Of a DNA stretch of 64,000 nucleotides, positions 55,319 to 64,000 are shown one piece after another. The number at the start of each line of letters is the position of its first letter. Positions within the stretch are counted from its first letter, which is position 1. Source of the DNA: Psychrobacter lutiphocae DSM 21542 (GTDB lineage: Bacteria; Pseudomonadota; Gammaproteobacteria; Pseudomonadales; Moraxellaceae). The notes under the pieces are model-generated. The model was not told where the DNA came from, ran no database searches, and saw nothing but the letters and a program-made list of their open reading frames with translations. Where the stretch lies: contig NZ_KB907624.1 of the NCBI RefSeq assembly GCF_000382145.1, positions 63,752 to 127,751 on the forward strand. Direction: 5' to 3'. Both the position numbers and the translations under genes were made by a program.

Positions 55319-55969
55319 ATGACAGAATTTAATGACAAAAAAGATAGCAATGTTGGCTTGGGAAATAATAATACAGCGCAAAAAGTCATAGTTGTTAATG
55401 TGGCTAAACAACAGTTAAGTTTACGGCAACTAAGTTTACCGAAACCAAGTTTACCGAAACCAAGTTTACGGAAACTAGCTATAAGCCAGAATATAGACCA
55501 AAACAACCCAAGTCATATACAACAATACAGTGAGGTAATACGCAATTTTGACATATCCACAGCCAAAAATGGTATAGGTAGTCAAGAGGGTAGTTATTGT
55601 ACGCCTCTTGGCAAGCACAGCATAGCAGCAAAAATAGGTACAGATTTACCGATAAATAGTGTGTTTGTCGCTAGAGAGCCGACTGGTGAGATTTATAGCG
55701 AGCAACTTGGGCAACAATACCCTGATCGTGATTGGATTTTGACCCGTATTTTAAGGCTTCAAGGCTGTGAAGAGGGGGTTAATAAGGGGCACAATGAGCT
55801 GGGCTGCTGTGACAGTTATCAACGCTATATCTATATTCATGGTACACCTGATACTGAGCCTATGGGTGTACCTTTATCGCATGGCTGTGTACGGATGCGT
55901 AATACAGATCTTATTTGGCTGTATGAACAGGTAGAACAAGGTACACCTGTATATATCACAGCCAGCTAG
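55319..55969 (+). CDS. L,D-transpeptidase-like (YkuD) protein
   Basis: 216 residues. The YkuD active site is intact: His174 in YIHGTPD, and SHGCVRM with His188 and catalytic Cys190. The family cross-links peptidoglycan or attaches lipoproteins to it. No signal peptide is visible, which is unusual for a periplasmic enzyme. Four 15-bp tandem units (55418-55477) encode LSLRQ LSLPK PSLPK PSLRK inside the first strand region, a likely recent insertion. Good ribosome site AAAGGG. Confidence 0.88.
   Translation: MTEFNDKKDSNVGLGNNNTAQKVIVVNVAKQQLSLRQLSLPKPSLPKPSLRKLAISQNIDQNNPSHIQQYSEVIRNFDISTAKNGIGSQEGSYCTPLGKHSIAAKIGTDLPINSVFVAREPTGEIYSEQLGQQYPDRDWILTRILRLQGCEEGVNKGHNELGCCDSYQRYIYIHGTPDTEPMGVPLSHGCVRMRNTDLIWLYEQVEQGTPVYITAS
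55418..55477 (+). repeat. 15-bp tandem repeat inside the L,D-transpeptidase gene
   Basis: Four units of the type AGTTTACCGAAACCA: 55418, 55433, 55448 and 55463. The middle two are identical, and the outer two start AGTTTACGG. Confidence 0.93.
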
Positions 55970-56063
55970 TTTATGTTTTCTTGAGCTAGCTTCTGCTTTT
56001 CCTTGAGCTAGCTTCTGTTTCTGCACAGCAACATCTACCTCTACCTCTTTATATCCAAAAGCT

Positions 56064-57683
56064 CTATTTCCAAAATACTGGTAACTGCTGGAGTGCTTGC
56101 AAGCTATTGGCGCAGGCCTGCATACTATGTGGATTTTGGGCTGTAAAATAGCCTACTGCAAACCAAGCTTTGGCGTCTTCCTTAGTTTTTGCCTGATAAA
56201 AGTCATGGGCCACCAGATCATCATTGTAATTACCTAATAAATCCTGCATAGGTGCAATACTACTCAAAAACACTTTAACCTGTTTCTTTTTATATAAAGG
56301 TGCTACAAACTCTGTCAAATAGCGCAAGCTTTTTAAACGCTTGCGTAGCTTGTGTTGAGAGTCTATATCTAAGGTAGCAAACTGGGTACTGGCTTTAACA
56401 ATTTTGTTGTATAAAGTATCCAATATCAGGCTACATTCTTGTTTTAAAGAAGTCTTGTTTTTTGCCTTATCTTGTTTGGTTGCAGCCTTATTTTTTTTGT
56501 TTAGAGGGTTATCTTTTTTTGCCGAACTCATGGTAAATTCAATTAGCTCTAATAAGGTTAACTGAAAATCATTGGCGCGTATGGCAGCTATTGGCTCAAT
56601 AATACGTTTTGCACCACAATTGTCTGCTGGCTGTTGCCAGTTAACTACGGGTCCACCCATGCTTTTAAGTTTTGGTTGGGTTTGTGATTGTAGTAATTGA
56701 TAGTCACGATATTCACCGAGTAAGCTAAAGGTTTGCTTTAAAATAGGGATCCACTCAGGATTGATTTGGCTTGAAAAGCTAGCAAATGCGGTTAATGCCG
56801 TTCGTAGTCTGCGAATCCCAACGCGTAGTTGATGAACGTGGCTTTCGTCATAGTTGCTAGAGGCAATAGCGCTAACATTAGGCAGAATTTGTAACATACA
56901 GTTGTGAACTACGGCTCGCAAAAACTGGGGTTGACTCATTTTTTTGCTAACGGCTAAGTTTTTTAGGTTAGCCTTGGTGGCATCGGTATGGTCTTTGTTT
57001 GCTACTAATAAGCCACCACGCTCAGCTTTGGTTACTGTGCTTAGGCATAGTTGATAGCGTTTGCACCAGATCTTTGCAGTTTCAAACAAAAAGGCCACAT
57101 CGCCTTGCAATAATTCAAGCTCTAGCTCGATAATGGGCTGGGTAATTTGTGGGTTTTTACCATGAATGATCAGTCCTTCATCATAAGCCATTTCGATGAT
57201 GTTGTTGTCTTTTTTAATTAAGCGGGTCGTACGCTGTATGTCTGTGACATATTGACAGCTTAGCTTTTCATTAGCTATTTTAAGTGTATTGGCAGTACTG
57301 ACAGCTGATCCATCCGTTAAATTAACAGCTGGGCTTGAGGCTTGAGCATTGGCTATTAATCCCGCTAAGTCAATAGATTTATAAACGGATAAATCAGGAG
57401 CAAGTTGTTGTTGCTGTGCCAGAGCAGCCGCATCTTCACTTAAAACATTATTCTGTTCACCACGAGATGCCATGCCATCACCGTTAGATTTCAAAGTCTG
57501 AACCCAAGCATCACCTTCTTTACGTATTCTTAAAGCCATCCCTGATGAGGCAAGCGTATTGTCAGGAGTGTCAAAGTAGTGAGCAGCTAGCTGAAATGTC
57601 GTTGAAGATTTTATTTTTGCCTGACGCATTAAGGAGGCAACTTTGTATTCGGGTACTAAAAATTTAAGTTCAATTTCTTGCAT
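56064..57683 (-). CDS. CYTH-CHAD domain protein (inorganic triphosphatase type)
   Basis: 539 residues. The N-terminal CYTH domain starts with EIELKFLVPE and continues with AAHYFDTPDNTLASSGMALRIRKEG, the metal and phosphate tunnel residues. The C-terminal CHAD domain begins near residue 255 with HVHQLRVGIRRLRTAL and includes HKLRKRLKSLRYLTEF; its many basic residues bind polyphosphate. E. coli YgiF has the same layout and hydrolyses triphosphate. A Lys-rich insert (LNKKNKAATKQDKAKNK) lies inside CHAD. Confidence 0.9.
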   Translation of the reverse strand: MQEIELKFLVPEYKVASLMRQAKIKSSTTFQLAAHYFDTPDNTLASSGMALRIRKEGDAWVQTLKSNGDGMASRGEQNNVLSEDAAALAQQQQLAPDLSVYKSIDLAGLIANAQASSPAVNLTDGSAVSTANTLKIANEKLSCQYVTDIQRTTRLIKKDNNIIEMAYDEGLIIHGKNPQITQPIIELELELLQGDVAFLFETAKIWCKRYQLCLSTVTKAERGGLLVANKDHTDATKANLKNLAVSKKMSQPQFLRAVVHNCMLQILPNVSAIASSNYDESHVHQLRVGIRRLRTALTAFASFSSQINPEWIPILKQTFSLLGEYRDYQLLQSQTQPKLKSMGGPVVNWQQPADNCGAKRIIEPIAAIRANDFQLTLLELIEFTMSSAKKDNPLNKKNKAATKQDKAKNKTSLKQECSLILDTLYNKIVKASTQFATLDIDSQHKLRKRLKSLRYLTEFVAPLYKKKQVKVFLSSIAPMQDLLGNYNDDLVAHDFYQAKTKEDAKAWFAVGYFTAQNPHSMQACANSLQALQQLPVFWK

Positions 57684-57871
57684 GTTTTATCCTTGAAGTT
57701 TTTGTAAAGATAGTTTTACAAAGAGATGTTAAGGCAGGTGGGCTAGAGCTTTATATTCATCTTATTTTTTCTTTGATTTTATGCTTAAGGTAGATGTTAG
57801 GATAAGTGTCTGATAATAACAAGTAAATTAACGTGATATATTCATGACAAACGTAAGCAGAGATATATTGA

Positions 57872-58005
57872 TAGGACTTACGCAAAAGTATAATTTAAAG
57901 GCTTTAAAAGCGACTGGTTATTATTTACGGAGCGTCTGGCTCTACTTTCAGAGGATTCATAAATGATTAGCAGTTGCCATCATATCTACACGTGCGTAAG
58001 TCCTA
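57872..58005. mobile_element. MITE-like element A, copy 2 (pair with 42841-42974)
   Basis: 134 bp with perfect 13-bp terminal inverted repeats TAGGACTTACGCA / TGCGTAAGTCCTA. Interior about 85% identical by eye to copy 1. The TA at each outer end could be the target duplication. No coding capacity. Confidence 0.88.
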
Positions 58006-58022
58006 ATTGCGTTATTTTCCTA

Positions 58023-58083
58023 GTCTGACTGCGTTTTGTTTTATTGTTATTGTCATTATTATTAAAATGAAGACGCGCCTTAA
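58023..58083. repeat. Dispersed repeat, copy 2 (pair with 5003-5060)
   Basis: Starts GTCTGACTGCG and ends GAAGACGCGCCTTAA. It lies between MITE-like element A and the aceA terminator. Confidence 0.6.
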
Positions 58084-58085
58084 AC

Positions 58086-58119
58086 AAAAAATCGCCCTAA
58101 CCGAAGTTAGAGCGATTTT
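58086..58119 (-). terminator. Terminator after aceA
   Basis: On the minus strand a 14-bp stem (AAAATCGCTCTAAC with GTTAGGGCGATTTT, one mismatch) encloses a TTCG loop, a stable tetraloop, and runs into T residues. Confidence 0.88.
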
Positions 58120-58158
58120 GTGTTCAATGATGAACTAAGAATGTTTTATAAAGCGTTC

Positions 58159-59742
58159 TTAGAACTGGTTCATTGTGTTTTTCTCACCGCCAGCTTTAAG
58201 TGCATTTTCACCAGAGAAGATCTCTTTGTGATCGTCACCTAAGTCAGAACCAGCCATTGCTTGGTGCTTAACGCAAGCGATACCTTCACGGATTTCTTTA
58301 CGTTGTACGCCAGCAGCATAAGCAAGCATACCGTCTTCACCGAAGTAACCTTTGGCTAGCTCATGAACGCTTAGCGCAGTGGTGTGGTAAGTTGGTAGCG
58401 TGATTAAGTGATGGAATACACCGGCTTCACGTGACGCATCTTTCTGGAAGTTTTTCGCAGCTTGGTCAGCAGCAGCGTCAAGTTCAGTACCGTCATAGTC
58501 AGCACTCATCAAGTTGTTCTTGTCGTATGCTGAGATATCTTTGCCTTCTTCTTCCCACTTAGCGATAACTTGCTTACGGAAGTTTAGCGTCCAGTTGAAC
58601 GATGGGCTGTTGTTGTATACTAGCTTCGCTTCTGGGCGTTTTTCTTTAATGCGATCTACCATCATTTTGATGTGTTCAACATCTGGCGTTGGAGTTTCGA
58701 TCCACAGTAGGTCAGCACCGTTTTCTAGCGCAGTCACACAGTCAAGAACAACGCGGTCAATGTTAGTTTCTTCACGGAACTGATATAGACCATTAGCTAG
58801 ACGTTTAGGACGAACCAGTTTGCCATCACGTTTTAGTAAGACATCATTTTCTTTAGCATCAGCGATGTCGATTTCTTCAACATCGATAAAGTCGATGTAC
58901 TGTGAAGCTAGGTCGCCTGGTTTTTCGGATACTGGGATTTTTTGTGTTAGTGATGCACCTTCAGAGTCAGTACGGGCAACGATAACGCCATCGTCAACAC
59001 CAAGCTCTAAGAAAGCATAACGGATAGCGTTTAGCTTAGAGATGAAGTCTTCGTGAGGTACAGTTACTTTACCTGCTTGGTGACCACACTGTTTAGCGTC
59101 AGATACTTGGTTTTCGATCTGGATGGCACAAGCACCCGCTTCGATCATTGCTTTTGTTAGCAAGTAAGTAGCTTCTTCGTTACCAAAGCCTGCATCGATG
59201 TCAGCGATGATTGGCACAACGTGTGATTCAAAGTTGTTGATTTTTTCTTCGATAGCCGCAGTATCTTGGCCAGCTTCTTTTGCAGCGTTAAGCTCACGGA
59301 AGTAGTCGTTTAGCACTTTGGCATCTGCTTGACGTAAGAAGGTGTATATCTCTTCGATAAGCGCTGGTACAGTGGTTTTTTCGTGCATTGATTGGTCAGG
59401 TAGTGGGCCAAGTTCTGAGCGAAGGGCAGCTACCATCCAGCCTGATAGGTAGATGTAGGTTTTATCAGTTGTACCAAAGTATTTTTTCTTAGCGTACATT
59501 GTTTGCTGGGCAATAAAGCCATGCCATGCACCAAGAGACTGAGTGTACTTAGAGTGGTCGGCATCATACTCTGCCATATCTTTACGCATGATGGCAGCTG
59601 TGTATTTTGCAATATCAAGACCAGTTTTAAAGCGGTTTTGAACCATCATACGAGCGGCATCAGCTTCACTGATGTTTTTCCAGTTGCCATGTTTTGCTTT
59701 GATTTCACGGATATGGTCAATAGCTGATTTATAAGTTGACAT
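58159..59742 (-). CDS. aceA: Isocitrate lyase
   Basis: 527 residues from the ATG at 59742 (GGAG 7 nt upstream); this is the long form found in Acinetobacter and Pseudomonas rather than the 434-residue E. coli type. It cleaves isocitrate to glyoxylate and succinate in the glyoxylate shunt. The active-site loop reads AKQCGHQAGK, where shorter forms have KKCGH. IADIDAGFGN supplies metal ligands. Malate synthase is not in the window. A LysR regulator is divergent, across a 529-bp spacer. Confidence 0.96.
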   Translation of the reverse strand: MSTYKSAIDHIREIKAKHGNWKNISEADAARMMVQNRFKTGLDIAKYTAAIMRKDMAEYDADHSKYTQSLGAWHGFIAQQTMYAKKKYFGTTDKTYIYLSGWMVAALRSELGPLPDQSMHEKTTVPALIEEIYTFLRQADAKVLNDYFRELNAAKEAGQDTAAIEEKINNFESHVVPIIADIDAGFGNEEATYLLTKAMIEAGACAIQIENQVSDAKQCGHQAGKVTVPHEDFISKLNAIRYAFLELGVDDGVIVARTDSEGASLTQKIPVSEKPGDLASQYIDFIDVEEIDIADAKENDVLLKRDGKLVRPKRLANGLYQFREETNIDRVVLDCVTALENGADLLWIETPTPDVEHIKMMVDRIKEKRPEAKLVYNNSPSFNWTLNFRKQVIAKWEEEGKDISAYDKNNLMSADYDGTELDAAADQAAKNFQKDASREAGVFHHLITLPTYHTTALSVHELAKGYFGEDGMLAYAAGVQRKEIREGIACVKHQAMAGSDLGDDHKEIFSGENALKAGGEKNTMNQF

Positions 59743-60271
59743 CAATTGTCTCCTTGATTGAGGATGGGTTGGGTAAAATAAATGGGTCTTAGTGATGGAA
59801 AGTAAGTATAATTCGTACTAAGACAACCTTATTTCACTCATGAATACGAGGGGATACTACTAGGTAGTTCATCTCGGTATTTTTAGGGAAAGTTGCTATA
59901 TATTTTATGAATGTTTTTCTATTTATTAGTTGTTCTAAGTCCAATAAATTCAATCATAATTGTTAGTGTGTGACTACTATGCCCTTAACAGTTGCTAATC
60001 ACTATAACTATATTTATCAGATTTATCTAGTTTATGATGGTTATCTTGGGTATTTATTTAAATTATAGTATAATAAACATCAGGGTTTAACGCTGTTTTT
60101 AGCGGCTTATCTACTACTAAGATAGCATGAAAAATAAATATTAAGATGATTTTAAGTGGTCATAATTAAGCATAAATTAAATGTATCATAGACAACGATA
60201 ACATAATCAATAATAAGCCAATAAAATTACCAAACCATTACAAATATTAAATACAAAAGTCAGAGAGAATT
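59743..60271. other. aceA-LysR divergent intergenic region
   Basis: 529 bp, AT-rich, no gene. It should hold both promoters and any LysR operator. No clear consensus was identified by eye. Confidence 0.5.
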
Positions 60272-61261
60272 ATGAATTTACAACGGGTCGATTTAAATTT
60301 ATTAGTAAATTTAGACGTATTATTACGTGAAAAAAATGTTACTAGGGCAGCAGAGCAATTAGGAATAACCCAGCCTGCTATGAGTAATATTTTGCGCCGG
60401 TTGCGTAAGTTATTTAATGACCCTTTGTTAGTTCGATCTTCAGAAGGCATGACCCCAACTGAACGTGCGTTGGAGTTACAGCCACGAATACGTGAAATTT
60501 TAGCAGAGCTGGCTCAGTTGTTAGAGCCTAGAACAGAGTTTAGGCCTTATAGTACATCTCGTGTATTTAGGATTATGACCTCCGACTATGCAGAGGCTAC
60601 TTTAGTCCCCCGTTTGGTTAAAGCATTGCGATCAGAAGCACCTAATGTCATTTTAGATTTTTTAACCCCATCGGATGTGTCTTATCGTGATATGGAGCAG
60701 GGACGGGTGGATTTGGCGATTAACCGTTTTAATGAAATTCCGCAAAGCTTTCACCAAGTTTTAGTTTGGCGAGATACCTTTAGTTGCCTTTTATCTGCTG
60801 AAAGCCCTTATGCCAATCGCTTTAATCTTAAAAATTATCTGAAGGCACAGCATGTTTGGGTTTCAAAAACAGGCATGGGCGTAGGTTTTGGGGTTAATCC
60901 AGACAAGTCAGGAGGCCTTGGTTCTATTGACCAAGCGTTGCAGCGTCTAGGGCAAAAGCGTCAAATTAGCGTCTTTACCCGTCATTATCAAATGCCTGCT
61001 ATGTTGGCTGCAAATAAAGACTTGATAGCCACTTTGCCAACACGAGTTGCACGTATGCAGGCGAATAATGACAGGATTATTTTAAAAGACCCACCATTTT
61101 TTATTCCAGAGTTTGAATTAACCATGGCATGGTCGCCTTTATTACAACACCATCCAGCTCACCGCTGGCTTCGTCAATTAATTATGCATGTAGCGCGGCA
61201 AGTGGTTGCTGATGAACAGCAAAATGTAGAGGAAGCACCAGTGATTAGTCATTTGTTTTAG
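60272..61261 (+). CDS. LysR-family transcriptional regulator divergent from aceA
   Basis: 329 residues. The N-terminus (RVDLNLLVNLDVLLREKNVTRAAEQL, shown in part, then TQPAMSNILRRLRKLF and DPLLVRSSEGM) is typical of the NodD/LinR-like subgroup. The substrate domain follows. Its position suggests it controls aceA or itself; this is inferred from the divergent layout only. Confidence 0.92.
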   Translation: MNLQRVDLNLLVNLDVLLREKNVTRAAEQLGITQPAMSNILRRLRKLFNDPLLVRSSEGMTPTERALELQPRIREILAELAQLLEPRTEFRPYSTSRVFRIMTSDYAEATLVPRLVKALRSEAPNVILDFLTPSDVSYRDMEQGRVDLAINRFNEIPQSFHQVLVWRDTFSCLLSAESPYANRFNLKNYLKAQHVWVSKTGMGVGFGVNPDKSGGLGSIDQALQRLGQKRQISVFTRHYQMPAMLAANKDLIATLPTRVARMQANNDRIILKDPPFFIPEFELTMAWSPLLQHHPAHRWLRQLIMHVARQVVADEQQNVEEAPVISHLF

Positions 61262-61465
61262 ATGTCAGTTTTTTTATTGTATATTTTTTTATGATAGACA
61301 AGATATACAAACAGTTGTCTTAAAATAATAGCCATTACAGATGTATTTAAACAACTGTATCTAAAAAAATAGGCTCTAAAAAATAACCTAAAAAACGGTG
61401 GTTATATGAATTTACACCAACAAGATCACACCAACAAAATTCTACATAAATAAGGTACAACAAGT

Positions 61466-63226
61466 ATGATCCACTCCAATTCGTCAATAGCTATACTTAC
61501 CAAAGTTAAAAGCTTGACTGTGCTTACAGCGGTTATGATGCTTAGCGCCAGCCTATTGCCGGCTTGCGGTAATGTCAATTCAGATAGGCAACCAACGCCT
61601 AGCACCCAAACTGCCAATAGTGGCAAAAGTAGTCGTGAGATGCTGCCAACAGAGGTGCTAAATCAGTTAAACGCATTACCACAATTGACCCAAGGGTTAG
61701 GTAATACAGGGGCTGACGTTCTAGATCCAACCAAACCGACCTTGGTTAAGTTTTGGGCCAGTTGGTGTCCGTTATGTTTGGGTACACTTGAAGAAACAGA
61801 AAGTTGGCGTCAAGACGCAGCTTTTACTGGACTTAACGTGATTACAGTTGCCAGTCCTGGTCATCTAAATGAACAACAGGGAGTAGAGTTTATCCAGTGG
61901 TATGCTGGCGTACAGAGCGATTATCCTAAGCTACCTGTCTTAACCGATACTTCAGGCAATTTAATTAAGCAGCTAGGAGTTCAGGTCTATCCAAGTTGGG
62001 CAATACTGGATACGCAAGGTAATTTGGTACGTTTAATTAAGGGTAACTTGACCACAGAGCAAGCCTATGCCTTGGCAGAAAATGCTGGTAATGACTTTAT
62101 TGCGCTAAAAAATAGTACTGCCAAACCTGAGCAAGCCATATCAGAACAAGCCACGGCCACATCAGATAAAGGTAGCCAAAAAAATGGGGTATATTACAAC
62201 TCAGATGGGGCACCGATAAACACCAAGACAATTTATCTTGCTGGTGGCTGCTTTTGGGGGTTAGAAGCGTATATGGAACGAGTTGATGGAGTGGTAGATG
62301 CCATATCTGGCTACGCCAATGGTGATTCTAAATATCCAGATCCCAGCTATGAGCAAGTGATAGCTGGCTCAGGTCATGCTGAAACGGTCAAAGTCATTTA
62401 TGATGCCGATAAAATAGACTTAGATACTGTCTTAAAATACTATCTGCGTGTGGTTGACCCGACCAGTCTCAACAAACAAGGTAATGATAGGGGCGTGCAG
62501 TATCGTACTGGTATTTATTACACAGATCCTGCTGATCAAGCGGTCATTGATAGCGCATTGCAGTCTTTAGCATCGAATTATAGTAAGCCGATTGTGGTTG
62601 AAAACAAGCCCTTACAAAACTTTTCGTTAGCCGAAGAGTATCATCAAGATTACTTAGCCAAAAATCCAAATGGCTACTGTCATATTGATATCAGCTTGGC
62701 CAATGATAAGATTCAACCCAGTAGCAAAGCTGTTAAACTGGCACCAGCGAAGACAGTTGCTGAAGCGTTAGATCCCAAGCGCTATGCCAATTTTGACAAA
62801 AATGCGTTAAAAAACACCCTAACCAAGTCGCAATATGAGATTACCCAAAAGGCAGGTACAGAACGTGCCTTTAGTCATGAGTATGATCATCTGTTTGCGC
62901 CAGGTATCTATGTTGATGTGGTCAGCGGTGAGCCGTTATTTTTATCAACCCATAAGTATGATTCAGGCTGTGGCTGGCCAAGCTTTTGGCAGCCGATAGC
63001 GCCTGAGGTCATTACCGAGCATGAGGATAATGCGTATAATATGTTACGCACCGAAGTACGCTCACGAGTGGCAGACTCGCACTTAGGTCATGTGTTTAAT
63101 GATGGTCCAAAAGACAAAACTGGGCTACGTTATTGCATTAATGGCGGTGCGTTGCAGTTTATTCCAGTGGATAAGATGCCGCAATCTGGTTATGGTGTGT
63201 TTGTTGACCAAGTTAAGGTCAAATAG
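61466..63226 (+). CDS. msrAB: TlpA-MsrA-MsrB methionine sulfoxide reductase lipoprotein (PilB type)
   Basis: 586 residues in four parts: a lipoprotein signal with lipobox LPAC (Cys34), a thioredoxin/TlpA domain with WCPLC (101-104), MsrA with catalytic Cys262 in [11 protein letters not shown], and MsrB with SGCGWPSF and catalytic Cys557 in LRYCINGG. Together they repair both sulfoxide epimers of envelope proteins, with the N-terminal domain passing reducing power from the inner membrane. The layout is that of neisserial PilB. The last codons (GTC AAA TAG) form the first unit of a 15-bp array. Confidence 0.95.
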   Translation: MIHSNSSIAILTKVKSLTVLTAVMMLSASLLPACGNVNSDRQPTPSTQTANSGKSSREMLPTEVLNQLNALPQLTQGLGNTGADVLDPTKPTLVKFWASWCPLCLGTLEETESWRQDAAFTGLNVITVASPGHLNEQQGVEFIQWYAGVQSDYPKLPVLTDTSGNLIKQLGVQVYPSWAILDTQGNLVRLIKGNLTTEQAYALAENAGNDFIALKNSTAKPEQAISEQATATSDKGSQKNGVYYNSDGAPINTKTIYLAGGCFWGLEAYMERVDGVVDAISGYANGDSKYPDPSYEQVIAGSGHAETVKVIYDADKIDLDTVLKYYLRVVDPTSLNKQGNDRGVQYRTGIYYTDPADQAVIDSALQSLASNYSKPIVVENKPLQNFSLAEEYHQDYLAKNPNGYCHIDISLANDKIQPSSKAVKLAPAKTVAEALDPKRYANFDKNALKNTLTKSQYEITQKAGTERAFSHEYDHLFAPGIYVDVVSGEPLFLSTHKYDSGCGWPSFWQPIAPEVITEHEDNAYNMLRTEVRSRVADSHLGHVFNDGPKDKTGLRYCINGGALQFIPVDKMPQSGYGVFVDQVKVK

Positions 63227-63322
63227 CAACCAGTCAAATAGCAACCAGTCAAATAGCAACCAGTCAAATAGCAACCAGTCAAATAGCAACCAGTCAAATA
63301 GCAATAAGTCAAATAGCAACCA
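63218..63322 (+). repeat. 15-bp minisatellite including the msrAB stop codon, 7 copies
   Basis: Seven units GTCAAATAGCAACCA; the first overlaps the last two sense codons and stop of msrAB, and the sixth ends AATAA. A degenerate eighth unit follows. Every unit repeats the in-frame TAG, so stop codons are stacked. Confidence 0.97.
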
Positions 63323-63392
63323 GTCTAATAACTATTAACCTGATAGCTATCAACCTGATAATAAGAATAAAATAGTAAGTTATGAATACGTT

Positions 63393-64000
63393 ATGAAGCT
63401 GTCGTTTAAGCGGTTACAAACCGACTCATTGTTGGTATTGTCGGTATTTATCGTTGCCTCCTGCGGTCTGGCTTATGAGCTGATTGCTGGGGCACTGGCA
63501 AGCTATGTGCTTGGCGACTCTGTGTTGCAATTTTCGACCATTATTGGCACTTATCTATTTGCGATGGGTATTGGCTCGCATCTATCGCAATATGTACCTG
63601 AGGATAAAGTGTTACAACGCTTTATTGAAATTGAGGTATTGGTCGGATTAATCGGTGGGCTGTCTGCTATATTCTTATTTTTAGCCTTTGCATGGTTACC
63701 GACTTTTAAGACCATTTTATATGCGTTGGTTATTTGTATTGGTACCTTGGTGGGAATGGAAATTCCGTTGGTGATGCGTATTTTAAACTCGCAACAGCAG
63801 GCGTTTCACCAGTTGGTCAGCAAGGTGCTCACCTTTGATTACTTAGGGGCGCTGGTGGTGTCCTTGCTGTTCCCTTTGGTGTTGGCGCCGATGTTGGGCT
63901 TGGCCAGATCTGCGGTGCTATTTGGTATTTTAAATGTACTGGTAGCTGGCTGGACGGCATGGCACTTTTATCCCAAAGTGGCTATCAATGTAGCTAAGCC
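63393..64000 (+). CDS. Membrane-bound spermidine synthase-like protein, partial
   Basis: Open from ATG 63393 to the window edge (about 202 residues). The N-terminal region has hydrophobic helices (LLVLSVFIVASCGLAYELIAG, GTYLFAMGIGSHLS, LVICIGTLVGMEIPLVMRI). This is the membrane domain that precedes the SpeE catalytic domain in long polyamine aminopropyltransferases. FDYLGALVVSLLFPLVLAP is also typical. The catalytic half lies beyond the window, so activity cannot be judged. Confidence 0.82.
   Translation, partial: MKLSFKRLQTDSLLVLSVFIVASCGLAYELIAGALASYVLGDSVLQFSTIIGTYLFAMGIGSHLSQYVPEDKVLQRFIEIEVLVGLIGGLSAIFLFLAFAWLPTFKTILYALVICIGTLVGMEIPLVMRILNSQQQAFHQLVSKVLTFDYLGALVVSLLFPLVLAPMLGLARSAVLFGILNVLVAGWTAWHFYPKVAINVAK

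Noticed and set aside
63090-63338. Frames with SNQSN repeats or hydrophobic LLFDW repeats at the msrAB end
   Set aside because: They overlap msrAB in another frame and run only over the tandem array.

Overview
The window reads as a chromosomal segment of a moderately AT-rich gammaproteobacterium of the Moraxellaceae, most likely Psychrobacter. This is inferred from the proteins: a long-form isocitrate lyase, a PilB-like MsrA/MsrB fusion, a ZnuD-like receptor and a TusDCBE set, with AT-rich spacers full of small repeats. No rRNA, tRNA, CRISPR array, intact insertion sequence or prophage was recognised. I place 49 protein genes, two of them cut by the window edges.

Layout. 1-5000: a truncated unknown gene, inorganic pyrophosphatase (ppa), a 46-residue entericidin-like lipoprotein, trmL, and the tRNA 2-thiouridylation relay tusDCBE on the minus strand. 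5.1-10.2 kb: a PAP2 phosphatase, glnE and ilvE. 10.5-21.8 kb: a surface-glycan locus. Its plus-strand arm (rmlB, rmlA, an FdtA-type ketoisomerase, a GNAT acyltransferase, a MaoC-type hydratase, a sugar aminotransferase, GT61, GT2) should make and transfer a dTDP-3-acylamino-3,6-dideoxyhexose. Its minus-strand arm holds a YrbL-like kinase-fold protein, two GT25 enzymes, a Stealth-type phosphotransferase and one more glycosyltransferase. 22-31.2 kb: aspS, sohB, a metallophosphoesterase and the large helicase hrpA.

31.2-43.5 kb is the most accessory-looking part. It has minisatellites, MITE-like elements, a two-gene operon of a PDDEXK-type DUF5655 nuclease plus a protein resembling the alpha-glutamyl/putrescinyl-thymine pyrophosphorylase family, an FMN-dependent 2-hydroxy-acid dehydrogenase, a secreted HEXXH protein, a TcyP-like cystine symporter, a stand-alone trpB and a His-rich ZnuD-like receptor behind a Zur-box-like palindrome. 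43.5-64 kb is mostly housekeeping: a ketoacyl synthase III, prfA, lysS, an unknown protein, dnaX with a probable slippage site, a LysR regulator, ruvB, a DUF937-like membrane protein, an L,D-transpeptidase, a CYTH-CHAD protein, aceA with a divergent LysR regulator, a secreted TlpA-MsrA-MsrB repair protein, and the start of a membrane-bound spermidine-synthase-like protein.

The main non-genic signal is repetitive DNA. Five tandem arrays share a 15-bp period (31174, 33976, 50704, 55418, 63218). Two arrays, one of 15 bp (63218) and one of 17 bp (40040), were built by copying the last codons of a gene together with its stop codon. At least four dispersed element families occur as pairs: 134-bp and about 100-bp elements with terminal inverted repeats, a 146-bp element, and two shorter ones. 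The best candidates for undescribed biology are the nuclease/pyrophosphorylase-like operon, the acyl-amino-sugar cassette with its own hydratase, and the repeat-expansion behaviour.
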